Assembly: GCA_963733905.1 (NCBI GenBank)
Contig: CAVTEU010000007.1
Location: 372,001 to 436,000 of the forward strand
Length of the DNA: 64,000 bases
From: DATADW01 sp963733905
Lineage (GTDB): Bacteria > Actinomycetota > Acidimicrobiia > Spongiisociales > DATADW01
Direction: 5' to 3'
A program made the translations under genes and the position numbers. Below the pieces are notes generated by a model that had not been told where the DNA came from, searched no databases, and saw only the letters and a program-made list of their open reading frames with translations. Within the stretch, counting starts at the first letter, position 1; the number at the start of each line of letters is the position of its first letter. Positions 9,153-17,603 of this stretch are shown in pieces.

Positions 9153-9694
9153 CGTCGGCCACCGATCATCAGCAGACCGATCTGGGTCTTGGCGTCCACG
9201 ATCTCACCTTCCCAGATCATCTCGACCGCCCTGGCGATCGGCAACCGGACGATCTCGCTCACCTCTTCTTCGGCGCCGATGGGCGACGACTCGACGGGGA
9301 CCGGCTCCTCGGCGAGAAAGAGGGTGATCCGCTCGTCGGTGAAGCCGGGCGCGGTGAAGAACTCGCACAACGGCTCCAGCTTCACCGGCTGCAAACCCAC
9401 CTCCTCGACGCACTCCCGCCGCGCCGCCTCCGCGGGGTCCTCGCCCCGGATGTCGAGTTTCCCGGCGGGGATCTCCAGCATGAACCTACGCACCGCGGTG
9501 CGGTGCTGGCGGATGAGGACGACGTCATCGCCGAGGACCGGCACCACCGCCACCGCGCCTGGGTGTCGGATCACATCGCGCTCCATCGAGCGTCCATCCG
9601 GCGCCAGCAGATGGTGCTTGCTCAACTCGAGAAATACCCCGCTGCCCATGATCCGCTCCCCGAGCATCCTGAACTCGGGGTCCGACGCAATCAC
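9149..9694 (-). CDS. NUDIX hydrolase, ADP-ribose pyrophosphatase type
   Basis: Hydrolyses nucleoside diphosphates linked to other groups, probably ADP-ribose. The NUDIX box is GEDPAEAARRECVEEVG, with the catalytic glutamates in RECVEE; it is preceded by FMLEIPAGKLD and followed by FFTAPGFTDERITLFLA, typical of ADPRase. Intact. GTG at 9694 is chosen because it lies 13 bases after the pyrG stop region and gives 181 residues; ATG at 9667 is an alternative. Gene order pyrG-NUDIX-xerD matches M. tuberculosis Rv1699-Rv1701. Confidence 0.88.
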   Translation of the reverse strand: MIASDPEFRMLGERIMGSGVFLELSKHHLLAPDGRSMERDVIRHPGAVAVVPVLGDDVVLIRQHRTAVRRFMLEIPAGKLDIRGEDPAEAARRECVEEVGLQPVKLEPLCEFFTAPGFTDERITLFLAEEPVPVESSPIGAEEEVSEIVRLPIARAVEMIWEGEIVDAKTQIGLLMIGGRR

Positions 9695-9707
9695 AGGGGG
9701 GAGGCGC

Positions 9708-11355
9708 TCAACCCAACTCGACCAGGGGTGCCTCGACCGGCGCAAGCCCGGCAGCGGCACGCTGCTTCTCGAGCGAGGCGGCGATGAACCCGGCAAAGAG
9801 CGGGTGGGCCTGGTTGGGTCGCGACTTGAACTCGGGGTGGAACTGGCTGGCGATGAAGAAGGGGTGCCCGGGCAGTTCGATGATCTCCACCAGCGAGTCA
9901 TCCGGCGCCAGACCGGACAACCGCATACCGGCCTGCTCGAGGTCGGCGCGATAGCGGTTGTTGACCTCGAACCGGTGGCGGTGGCGCTCGTAGATCAACT
10001 CCTTGCCATAGAGCCTTCGGGCGAGCGATCCCTCCTCGAGCGCCGCCGGGTAAAGCCCGAGCCGCATCGTCCCGCCCAACTCGTCGACCGATTGCTGGCT
10101 CTCCATGAGATCGATCACCGGGTGGGCGGTTGTGGGATCGAACTCGGAGCTGTTGGCGTCAGGCATGTGGAGCTGCGACCGGGCGAACTCGATGACGGCG
10201 CACTGGAGCCCGAGGCACAGCCCGAGGAATGGGATGCCCTGCTCGCGGGCAAACCGGACCGCCTGCACCTTGCCTTCTATCCCCCGCACTCCGAAGCCAC
10301 CGGGGACGAGGATCCCGTCGAGGTCGTCGAGGGTGGTCATGGCGAGCAGTCCGACGGTGTCGTCGGAGGGCACCCAGCGGAGGTCGAGCCTGACGTCGTT
10401 GGCGGTAGCGCCGTGCCGCAACGCCTCGACCACGGAGAGGTAGGCGTCGGGGAGATCCACGTACTTGCCCACCACGCCGATGGTGACCGTCGTCGCCGGC
10501 AACGGCCGAGCGGTGGACCATCCTCTCCCAGTCATCCAGATCCGGGTCGGGAGTTGACAGCTCGAGGGTGTCGCAGACGACCCGGTCGAGACCACCTCGG
10601 TTGAGCACCAACGGGACCTCGTATATGTCGTCGACATCGGTGGCGTTGATGACGGCGCCGGGGTCGACATCGCAGAAGAGGCTGATCTTGCGGCGGACGC
10701 CCTCGTCGATCGGCCGGTCGGAGCGGACGACGATCACGTCGGGCTGGATCCCCCTGCTCCGCAGTTCGGCGACCGAGTGCTGCGTCGGCTTGGTCTTTAG
10801 CTCCTCGGACGATCCGATGAACGGGACCAGCGTGACATGGATGTAGACGGTGTTCGCCTTGCCCAGGTCCTTGCGCAGCTGACGGATCGCCTCGAGGAAG
10901 GGGAGGCTCTCGATGTCACCGACAGTTCCTCCCACCTCGGTGATGACCACATCCACTTCGGGGTCGCCGAGCCGGCGGATCCGCGTCTTGATCTCGTTGG
11001 TGACGTGGGGGATCACCTGGACGGTGTCCCCCAGGTAGTCGCCACGCCGCTCCTTCTGGATAACCGTCTGGTACACCGAGCCGGTGGTCACGTTCGAGGT
11101 GCGCCGCAGGTTCTCACCGGTGAAACGCTCGTAGTGGCCCAGGTCGAGGTCGGTCTCGCCGCCGTCATCGGTGACGAACACCTCGCCGTGTTGGAACGGG
11201 TTCATCGTGCCCGGGTCGACATTGATGTACGGGTCGAGCTTCTGGTTGACCACCCGCAGACCGCGCGCCTTGAGCAGTCGGCCGAGCGATGCTGCGGTTA
11301 TCCCCTTCCCCAGGCTGGAGACCACACCACCGGTCACAAATACGTGCTTGCTCAT
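9708..11355 (-). CDS. pyrG: CTP synthase
   Basis: Amidates UTP to CTP with glutamine. The synthetase domain starts MSKHVFVTGGVVSSLGKGI (P-loop) with NVDPGTMNPFQHGEVFV; the glutamine amidotransferase domain has GGFGVRG, the nucleophile Cys in FLGLCLGLQCAVIE, and HPEFKSRP with the catalytic His-Glu. One +1 break near 10510 falls in the linker between domains (WERMVHR to VTIGVVGKYVDLPDAY); 1648 bases (3n+1) agrees. ATG at 11355 is preceded by GGAG. First gene of the operon running to cmk. Confidence 0.95.
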
Positions 11356-11514
11356 CGCTCCTCCTCGTGGCTTGGCTTGCGCAGAGGAGGGGTGGAATCC
11401 CGGGAGCGCAGCAGGCGGCTCATCACGGGAGGCCAGAGTAGCACCGGGTGGCCGCGCCTCCCAGGACCGCACGGCCCGCGGGCCGGGCGAGGCAGACCGG
11501 GTTACCGTGGCGCC
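11356..11514. other. Divergent intergenic region, pyrG / FdhF-YdeP
   Basis: 159 bases separate the divergent starts, so promoters for both the pyrG operon (minus) and the oxidoreductase (plus) should lie here. I see a GGAG-type ribosome site for pyrG but no convincing -35/-10 pair or operator palindrome. Confidence 0.5.
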
Positions 11515-13740
11515 ATGGCGGGAGCATCACCGCAGCGACGCAGGGTACGTCCCGACCTGTGGGCAGGGTGGCGACCCAACGGGGTCGGGGAGGTCAAGCC
11601 CAACCACTACGGAGAGATCTTCCGAACCGTCTGGGAGAACCGCGACTCGCTCCCCCGCGCCTGGGCGATCCTGACCAAAGGTGTCTGCGACGGGTGCGCC
11701 CTAGGTACCGCCGGCCTCCACGACTGGACGATCGACGGTGTCCACCTGTGCACCGTCCGGCTCAACCTCCTCCGGCTCAACACGATGGGACCGCTCGACC
11801 CGGCCGTCCTCGGAGACGTGACCGCACTTCGGGCGAGGTCGGGGAAGGACCTCCGTGAGTTGGGACGGCTCGCCCACCCCATGGTGAGGAGACGCGGTGA
11901 GCCGGGGTTCCGCCGGATCACCTGGGGCGAGGCGCTCGATCTGGTCGCCAATCGGCTGAAAAGAACTGATCCGGCAAGATTCGCCCTCTACCTCACGTCG
12001 AGGGGGCTGACGAACGAGACCTACTACGTGGCGCAGAAGTTCGTCCGGTTTCTCGGGTCGCCCAACATCGACAACGCAGCGAGGGTTTGCCATGCCCCCT
12101 CCACGATGGCCCTCAAAGGATCGATCGGATTTGGGGCGACCACCGTCTCCTACAAAGACATTTTCGAATCCGACCTGGTCGTCCTCTTTGGCAGCCACAC
12201 CGCCAACGCCCAACCGGTGATGATGAAGTACCTCTACCTCGCTCGCAAGCAAGGGTTGCGGGTGGTGGTGGTCAACCCCTTCCGCGAACCCGCTCTGGAG
12301 CGATATTGGGTCCCGTCCAACCCGGAGAGCGCGATCTTCGGTACGCGCATCACCGACGAGTTCTTCCCGATCCATACCGGTGGGGACATCGGGTTCGTGT
12401 CCGGTGTCCTCAAGGCGATGCTTGCCGAGGGGACCGTCGACCACGGCTTCATCGAAGCGCGCACCGAGGGATGGACCGAGCTTCGAGCCGCGGTCGAGGC
12501 ATTCAGGTGGGAAGACCTCGAGGTTGCCTCGGGCTCGACGAGGGCCGAGATGGAGCGTTTCGCCCACGTCTATGGCGAGGCACGGTCCGCCATCCTCATC
12601 TGGTCCATGGGGGTGACCCAGCACGTTTTCGGGTCGGACAACGTGCGCGCCATCGCCAATCTGGCGCTGGCGCGGGGGAACATCGGCCGGCCGGGTGCCG
12701 GGCTGATGCCCATCCGCGGGCACTCCGGCGTCCAGGGCGGTGCCGAGATGGGTGCCTACGCCACAACGCTCCCCGGCGGGGCCGCCCTCAACGGCGAGTC
12801 GGCCGCCCGGCTCTCCGCCGACTACGGGTTCGACGTGCCGGCCACCCCGGGGCTGAGCGCCGCCGAGATGGCGGAGGCCGCCCACCGCGGCGAGCTCGAC
12901 ATCCTGTACTCGTGCGGTGGAAACTTCCTCGAGGTCCTACCCGACCCGCAACAGGTGAGGGAGGCGCTGGAGCGGGTCCCGCTGCGTGTCCACCAGGACA
13001 TCGTCATCACCACACAGATGCTCCTCGATCCGGGTGAGGAGGTGGTTCTCTTGCCCGCCGCCACCCGCTACGAGCAGCGGGACGGCGGCACCGAGACGAC
13101 GACAGAGCGGCGGGTGGTGTTCGGGCCCCAGGTGGTGCCGCCGGTGGGAGCGGCGCGCACCGAATGGGAGATCTTCCTCGACCTCGCCAGACGGGTGGAT
13201 CCGGGGCGCGCCCATCTCATCGAGTTCGCCTCGGGTGAGGACATCCGCGCCGAGATCGCCCGGGTGGTACCCACCTACCAAGGGGTCGAGAGCCTGACGG
13301 AACTGGGAGACAACGTGCAGTGGGGTGGGGAGCGCCTCGGCGAGGAGGGGCGGTTTCCCACTCCAGACGGGAAGGCGCACTTCGCCGTCGTCCAGCCACC
13401 ACCCCCACCGGAGCCGGGCAGGTTCCGGCTCTCCACGAGGCGGGGCAAGCAGTTCAACACGATGGTGTTCTCCGAACGGGACCCGCTGACCGGGATGGGG
13501 CGCCATGACGTCCTGATGGCGCCCACCGACCTCGAGGGTTTGGGGCTGACCGACGGCACCCCGGTGACCGTCCGCTCGGCCCACGGCGAGCTCGCCGCAA
13601 CGGTAAGGAGCGGGAAGATCCGGCCGGGGAATCTCCAGGCCTTTTGGCCCGAGGCCAACGTGTTGCTGGCACCGGGGGTACGCGACCCCGAGGCGTTGAT
13701 CCCCGATTACACCGCGTTGGTCGAGGTGATCCCAGCCTGA
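11515..13740 (+). CDS. FdhF/YdeP-family molybdopterin oxidoreductase
   Basis: 741 residues, intact. A member of the formate-dehydrogenase-alpha/DMSO-reductase superfamily that binds bis-MGD. Near the N-terminus GVCDGCALGTAGLHDW and VHLCTVRL carry three cysteines typical of the YdeP group; the classical formate dehydrogenase spacing of four Cys is absent. Later come ITWGEALDLVANRL, VCHAPSTMALKGSIGFG, VLFGSHTANAQP, LARGNIGRPGAGLMPIRGHS and the C-terminal cap STRRGKQFNTMVF...GMGRHD. E. coli YdeP is linked to acid resistance, but its substrate is unknown. ATG at 11515 is used; the frame stays open upstream to 10837, but that part lies over pyrG. Confidence 0.88.
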   Translation: MAGASPQRRRVRPDLWAGWRPNGVGEVKPNHYGEIFRTVWENRDSLPRAWAILTKGVCDGCALGTAGLHDWTIDGVHLCTVRLNLLRLNTMGPLDPAVLGDVTALRARSGKDLRELGRLAHPMVRRRGEPGFRRITWGEALDLVANRLKRTDPARFALYLTSRGLTNETYYVAQKFVRFLGSPNIDNAARVCHAPSTMALKGSIGFGATTVSYKDIFESDLVVLFGSHTANAQPVMMKYLYLARKQGLRVVVVNPFREPALERYWVPSNPESAIFGTRITDEFFPIHTGGDIGFVSGVLKAMLAEGTVDHGFIEARTEGWTELRAAVEAFRWEDLEVASGSTRAEMERFAHVYGEARSAILIWSMGVTQHVFGSDNVRAIANLALARGNIGRPGAGLMPIRGHSGVQGGAEMGAYATTLPGGAALNGESAARLSADYGFDVPATPGLSAAEMAEAAHRGELDILYSCGGNFLEVLPDPQQVREALERVPLRVHQDIVITTQMLLDPGEEVVLLPAATRYEQRDGGTETTTERRVVFGPQVVPPVGAARTEWEIFLDLARRVDPGRAHLIEFASGEDIRAEIARVVPTYQGVESLTELGDNVQWGGERLGEEGRFPTPDGKAHFAVVQPPPPPEPGRFRLSTRRGKQFNTMVFSERDPLTGMGRHDVLMAPTDLEGLGLTDGTPVTVRSAHGELAATVRSGKIRPGNLQAFWPEANVLLAPGVRDPEALIPDYTALVEVIPA

Positions 13741-13741
13741 T

Positions 13742-14640
13742 CTAGGAGAGCGGTCCGAACGAGAAGACCGGCGGCCGGGTGGGGTAGGGAGCGCGGCAGG
13801 TGAGCATCGACTGCTCGGGTGAGCTCCGGTATTCGACCCTGACCGCCAACCTATCGCCATCCGGGCCACGCACCGCAACTTCGGCTGATCCCGGCGACAG
13901 GCGCCTCATCGAGATCACCTCCACGTCGTCGATCCCGACCCATCCGAAATCGGTCGCGCACGAAATGGTCGGTGGCCTGGGCGATGCGATGCATGGTGCT
14001 CCGACCTCGGTAGAGGTCGAGTTCGAGCCGGCCAAGTTCGAACGAGTCGATGAGGCGGGAGGCGTCCTCGGGTTCGACGCGCCCGAAATACGCCCCGTGG
14101 GGCAGGACGAGAATGTTGCCGGCGAACCGATCGCCGCCGATGTGCGATGTCTCCCATACCCGGTCGGGGAGCACATCGGCCGACGCCCTGTACAACGGCC
14201 TTCCCCGGTCGGCACAGCAGATGTCGTGGCGCCCGTGGGTGCACACCAGGTAAACGGGACGGGTGCTGGGGGAAACCAACGGGTTCTCCAGCCGCCAGCG
14301 CCGACAGGTCGACTTCGAGCACATCCTCGGGGGTGGTCAATGGGAGGCGCACCAAGACCGGTTCTGTGCCACCACCTCCGCTGTGGGCGAGGAACATGGC
14401 CCGCTCATCGGCATTGTCCCGACCCCGCCGGATCAGCAAAGGCCGGACGCCGTGGATCGCGCTGCGCCGCTCCAACTCGACCGCCACCTCCAGAGGGAAC
14501 CGGCTGTCAAGTAGTGCTTCGGGTCCCCACGGCCCGGGCTGCTCGACGACGATCCATGCGGTGACGGTCGAAGCCGTGGCGTAAAGCGGCTCTTCCCGGC
14601 TCTCTGCTTCCTCCGAGCAACGGAACCGGCTCGCGGTCAA
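13742..14640 (-). CDS. Sucrase/ferredoxin-like family protein (thioredoxin-like [2Fe-2S])
   Basis: Matches the Suc_Fer-like family, thioredoxin-fold proteins that bind a [2Fe-2S] cluster. The diagnostic stretch is VCTHGRHDICCADRGRPLY (four Cys in C-x7-CC form with an earlier C), followed by WETSHIGGDRFAGNILVLPHG. N-terminal FRCSEEAESREEPLYATAST is also family-like. Two +1 breaks (about 14290 and 13950); 899 bases (3n+2) agrees. ATG at 14640 overlaps the JmjC gene stop (ATGA), so it is cotranslated with the oxygenase and could supply electrons. About 298 residues. Confidence 0.82.
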
Positions 14641-15796
14641 CCGCGCACCTCGAGCAGACCCTCCTTGATCAGCCTGCGGACGAGCACCAAGCGACTCGCC
14701 GCATCCAGCTGAATCTCATCGACCCGGATCTCGCCGCGTCCGACCACGTCAATCATCACCGGCTCCATCCATGCCGGCATCCGCAGCTCGCGGTCACCGA
14801 GCAGCACCGCCAACTCGTCACCTTCGACCTGAAGAGGCACAGCGCGCCGGCCCTCACCCCCACCACCGATCGGTCGGTGATCTCGTCGAGGTCGAGCACG
14901 CGTCGCATCTGACCGGCGAGCAACGGCTGGCGGGTGGTGAAGAACCGCCGCTGCAACCGCCCCCCGATCGCATCCCTGTCCACTTTCGTCACCAGGAGGT
15001 CGGCGATCAGGTGGAGACGCTCGTCGACCGTCGCACGCAATGCCTCGCCGATCCTGGGCGAACCGCAGTGGCAAGCGGATCGTCGAGCTCACCATCAGTC
15101 TGCAGCAGCGACACCGCCGCCTCGAGAACATCCCTGGTCCCGATGGAAAGAATCCCGACGGTGAGGTGGACCGATGCCGAAGCCTGGGTGGCTGCGGCGT
15201 GAGGGAAGTTCTTCGGGATGTAGAGGCTGTCGCCCGGTTCGAGCTCGACCTCGACCAGCGGAGCTCGGGTCGGCGGCAGGTCATGCCGCTCGTGCACCCA
15301 CCAGCGCTTGCTGCCGTGACTTTGCAGCACGAAGACGTCGTGGTCGTCCTTGTGGGCATCGAAGCCCTGCGACCCAGGCGGCGTGATGTAGGCGTTGACC
15401 TGTACCGGGTGGCCGAGCGACGCCTCCAAGCTGCGGGCGAAGATCGCCACGGGAGACCAGTAGCGGTGCATGCCCTGGAGCACGATCGTCGCCCCCTGGT
15501 CGAAGTGGGCGAACACGGCCGAGGCGTCGGCCACCCCGGTTGCCGTCTGAGATCCGGTTCGTGTGGTCTTGGTGTAACCGCTGGGTGGGAGGACCTTCCC
15601 ATGGCGGACCAGCCGGAATGCCGGCAGCCGAAGACCACGCCGACGAGATCAGCCGGTCGACGTCGTCGAGCGAGAGCAGGTCGTCGAAGCCTCCCGGAGA
15701 CCGGTGCAGGAGGGGACGCTCCCCCCACACTTCGGCGGCAAAGGCGGCTGGATCGCCGACGCAACGCTCGAGGCCGGCGTCGGGCACCTCTCTCAC
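14637..15796 (-). CDS. JmjC/cupin-4 2-oxoglutarate Fe(II) oxygenase
   Basis: Resembles the ribosomal-oxygenase type of JmjC hydroxylase (YcfD/NO66/MINA53). The N-terminal AAEVWGERPLLHRSPGGF and FDDLLSLDDVDRLIS lead to the double-stranded beta-helix with the iron HxD in GFDAHKDDHDVFVLQSHG, the strand RWWVHERHD, and the distal His in SLYIPKNFPHAA. The C-terminal winged helix ends ASRLVLVRRLIKEGLLEV. Five +1 breaks are inferred (about 15650, two near 15050, two near 14840); 1160 bases (3n+2) fits. GTG at 15796 has GGAG four bases upstream. Known relatives hydroxylate His or Arg of ribosomal proteins; here the neighbouring repeat peptide is another possible substrate. Confidence 0.8.
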
Positions 15797-15835
15797 GAGC
15801 TCCGGGTCATCCCGGCGGTGTTTGAGTGCTTGGCT

Positions 15836-16135
15836 CTACCGGTCGGTCCCGTCGACACCGTCGCTGTCGGTGCCGTCGACCCCGTCGGCGTCGGTGCCGT
15901 CGACTCCGTCCACACCATCGGCATCGGTGCCGTCCACTCCATCCACACCGTCGGCATCGGTGCCGTCCACTCCGTCGACCCCATCGGCATCGGTGCCGTC
16001 CACTCCGTCGACCCCGTCGGCATCGGTGCCGTCGACCCCGTCGGCCTCGTCGGCATCGTCCTTCTGGGACGCCGGAACGCCATTGGTCACGTTGCGGATG
16101 TCCTCATCACGCAGCGACGGGTGTTCAGTGCTCAT
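15836..16135 (-). CDS. Asp/Gly-rich repeat peptide (five 11-residue repeats)
   Basis: 99 residues, no family recognised. Residues 1-31 are non-repetitive (MSTEHPSLRDEDIRNVTNGV...). Residues 32-86 are five identical units DGVDGTDADGV, and 87-99 a degenerate tail with S in place of A. The repeat contains no aromatic, basic, Cys or Pro residue and is about 45% Asp. The shape (short leader, repeated acidic core) resembles a multicore precursor peptide; D-x-D-G-x-D spacing also recalls thrombospondin type-3 calcium repeats. It begins 33 bases after the cysteine-desulfurase-like gene and ends 39 bases before the JmjC gene. ATG with GAGGGCG upstream. All frames are open here because 33 is a multiple of 3, so coding status rests on context and start signals. 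Confidence 0.6.
   Translation of the reverse strand: MSTEHPSLRDEDIRNVTNGVPASQKDDADEADGVDGTDADGVDGVDGTDADGVDGVDGTDADGVDGVDGTDADGVDGVDGTDADGVDGTDSDGVDGTDR
15878..16042. repeat. 33-bp tandem repeat, five units
   Basis: Encodes the five 11-residue units of the peptide at 15836-16135. Copies differ at a few third-codon positions (for example gtcgaccccgtcgg versus gtcgaccccatcgg on the plus strand), so they are not freshly duplicated, and the encoded residues are unchanged. No spacers, so not a CRISPR array. Confidence 0.85.
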
Positions 16136-16168
16136 CTCGCCCTCCTCAATTCGATCCTGCGGCTGAGG

Positions 16169-17593
16169 CTAACCCTGCGCGACGAGATCCGGTTGGGCGG
16201 GGGGCGGTCCCGATTCGACCAACCGGCACAGCGCATCCACGGCGCGATCGACATCCTCCAAGTTGTTGTAGAGGGCGAAGCTCAACCTGCAGGTGGCTTG
16301 GGGCGCCAGCCCGAGCCATCGGTGGGCGAGGGAGGCGCAGTGACACCCGGCACGGCTCTCGACACCTTGTTGATCGAGTCCTTCGGCAAGGTCGTATGGG
16401 CTCCACCCTTCCACGTTGAAGGCGACGAGCGGGGAACGGTCTCGGTCGGCCGGCGGGCCGTAGATCGTGATCCCGGCTACCTCCGACAACCTCGTCATGG
16501 CATGGGTGGTGAGCAGCCTGGTGTGGGCCCGTACCGCGCTCATCACCTTTTCGACCGTCGCCCGGTCCAGGGGCCTCTCGGTGCGGAAGTACGGCTCGGC
16601 ATCCGGGCCGCAGACGATGTCCACCAAGAGACGAAGCGCCTGCGCCGACACGATCACCTCGAGGACTGCGGGCGTGCCCGCCGCCGATCGCCAGGGGAGG
16701 TCGGCGTACTCGATGCGATCGTCCCAGACGCCACCGTCGGCGATCATGTCGCCGCCGTAGAGGAAGGGGCGCGACCCGGCCATGATGTCCTCGCGCCCGT
16801 AGAGAACACCCACCCCGAACGGCGCCAGGATCTTGTGGAATGAGAAGGACATCCAGTCGACATCGAGGGCGGTCACATCGACGGGGCTGCTCGGAACCAG
16901 TTGAGCCCCATCCACCAACAGAAGTGACCGGAGACGGCCATCGGGCTGCTCGTATCCGCTGGCGTCGGTGATCGCACGGACATCGGCGAGCGGCGGTTTG
17001 GTGCCGAGGAAGTTGGAGGCACCGGTGCAACAGACCAACTTGGTCCTCTGGTCGACGAGGTGCGACATCTGATCGAGATCCAGCTCCCCCGTGGCGGGAT
17101 CGAAGTCGACCAGCCGGTACTCGACATGCCTACCCAGCGGTTCGAGGATCTCCTTCGTCATCCCGTACCAGGGCACGTAGTTGGAGTTGTGCTCCAGCCT
17201 GGTGGTGACCACGTTGTCGCCGTCGCGGAACTCGGTGAGCATCGAGTACATCACCGCGTTGTGCGCCTCGGTCGTGTTGCGGTAGATGGCGATGTTCCGC
17301 CTGCTCGGAGCGTTGATCCACTGGGCGATGGTGTCGTATGCGCTCTCGAAGAGGTCCGTCATCGTCCTCGAGGCCGTCGATGTGCCCCGATGGACGCTCT
17401 CGTAGCCGGGCACGAGCTCTGCAAGCAGTTCGACAAGCTGGCGCGGCGACTGTGTCGTGGCGGCGTTGTTGGTGACTATCCGTCCGCGCTCGACGAAGTC
17501 GAAGTAGCTCCTGACCCGGTCCACGTCCAACCGTGGCCCCTCAGCGGCTCGTTGCTCGGGTCGGTGCCGGCGTCCGGGTCCGAAATGAACCAT
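16169..17593 (-). CDS. Aminotransferase class V, cysteine desulfurase-like (SufS/IscS fold)
   Basis: 474 residues, intact. PLP enzyme: VDGAQLVPSSPVDVTALDVDW carries the PLP Asp, and SFHKILAPFGVGVLYGR the Schiff-base Lys. Near the C-terminus RAGCHCASLAHRW supplies cysteines where group-II desulfurases have the persulfide Cys. Early VTNNAATTQSPRQLVELL and HRGTSTASRTMT are typical of the family. It could serve Fe-S assembly, a desulfurase or selenocysteine-lyase reaction, or a C-S lyase step; no suf genes are nearby. ATG at 17593 has GGGAG close upstream. Directly precedes the repeat peptide and JmjC gene on the same strand. Confidence 0.85.
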   Translation of the reverse strand: MVHFGPGRRHRPEQRAAEGPRLDVDRVRSYFDFVERGRIVTNNAATTQSPRQLVELLAELVPGYESVHRGTSTASRTMTDLFESAYDTIAQWINAPSRRNIAIYRNTTEAHNAVMYSMLTEFRDGDNVVTTRLEHNSNYVPWYGMTKEILEPLGRHVEYRLVDFDPATGELDLDQMSHLVDQRTKLVCCTGASNFLGTKPPLADVRAITDASGYEQPDGRLRSLLLVDGAQLVPSSPVDVTALDVDWMSFSFHKILAPFGVGVLYGREDIMAGSRPFLYGGDMIADGGVWDDRIEYADLPWRSAAGTPAVLEVIVSAQALRLLVDIVCGPDAEPYFRTERPLDRATVEKVMSAVRAHTRLLTTHAMTRLSEVAGITIYGPPADRDRSPLVAFNVEGWSPYDLAEGLDQQGVESRAGCHCASLAHRWLGLAPQATCRLSFALYNNLEDVDRAVDALCRLVESGPPPAQPDLVAQG

Positions 17594-17603
17594 GTCTCCC
17601 CGC

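Noticed and set aside
8145..10604. 819-codon plus-strand ORF opposite ald, NUDIX and pyrG
   Set aside because: Antisense shadow of high-GC genes; the minus-strand products are unmistakable and the plus translation has no family features.
10837..11514. N-terminal extension of the FdhF/YdeP gene
   Set aside because: The extension lies over the 5' part of pyrG on the other strand; family similarity starts after ATG 11515.
15878..16042. CRISPR-like repeats
   Set aside because: Units are contiguous without spacers and encode a regular 11-residue repeat.
15540..16166. Plus-strand Ser/Pro/Thr-rich ORF (VPSTPSAS repeats)
   Set aside because: It exists only because the 33-bp repeat is a multiple of 3 and leaves every frame open; its flanks overlap the JmjC gene.
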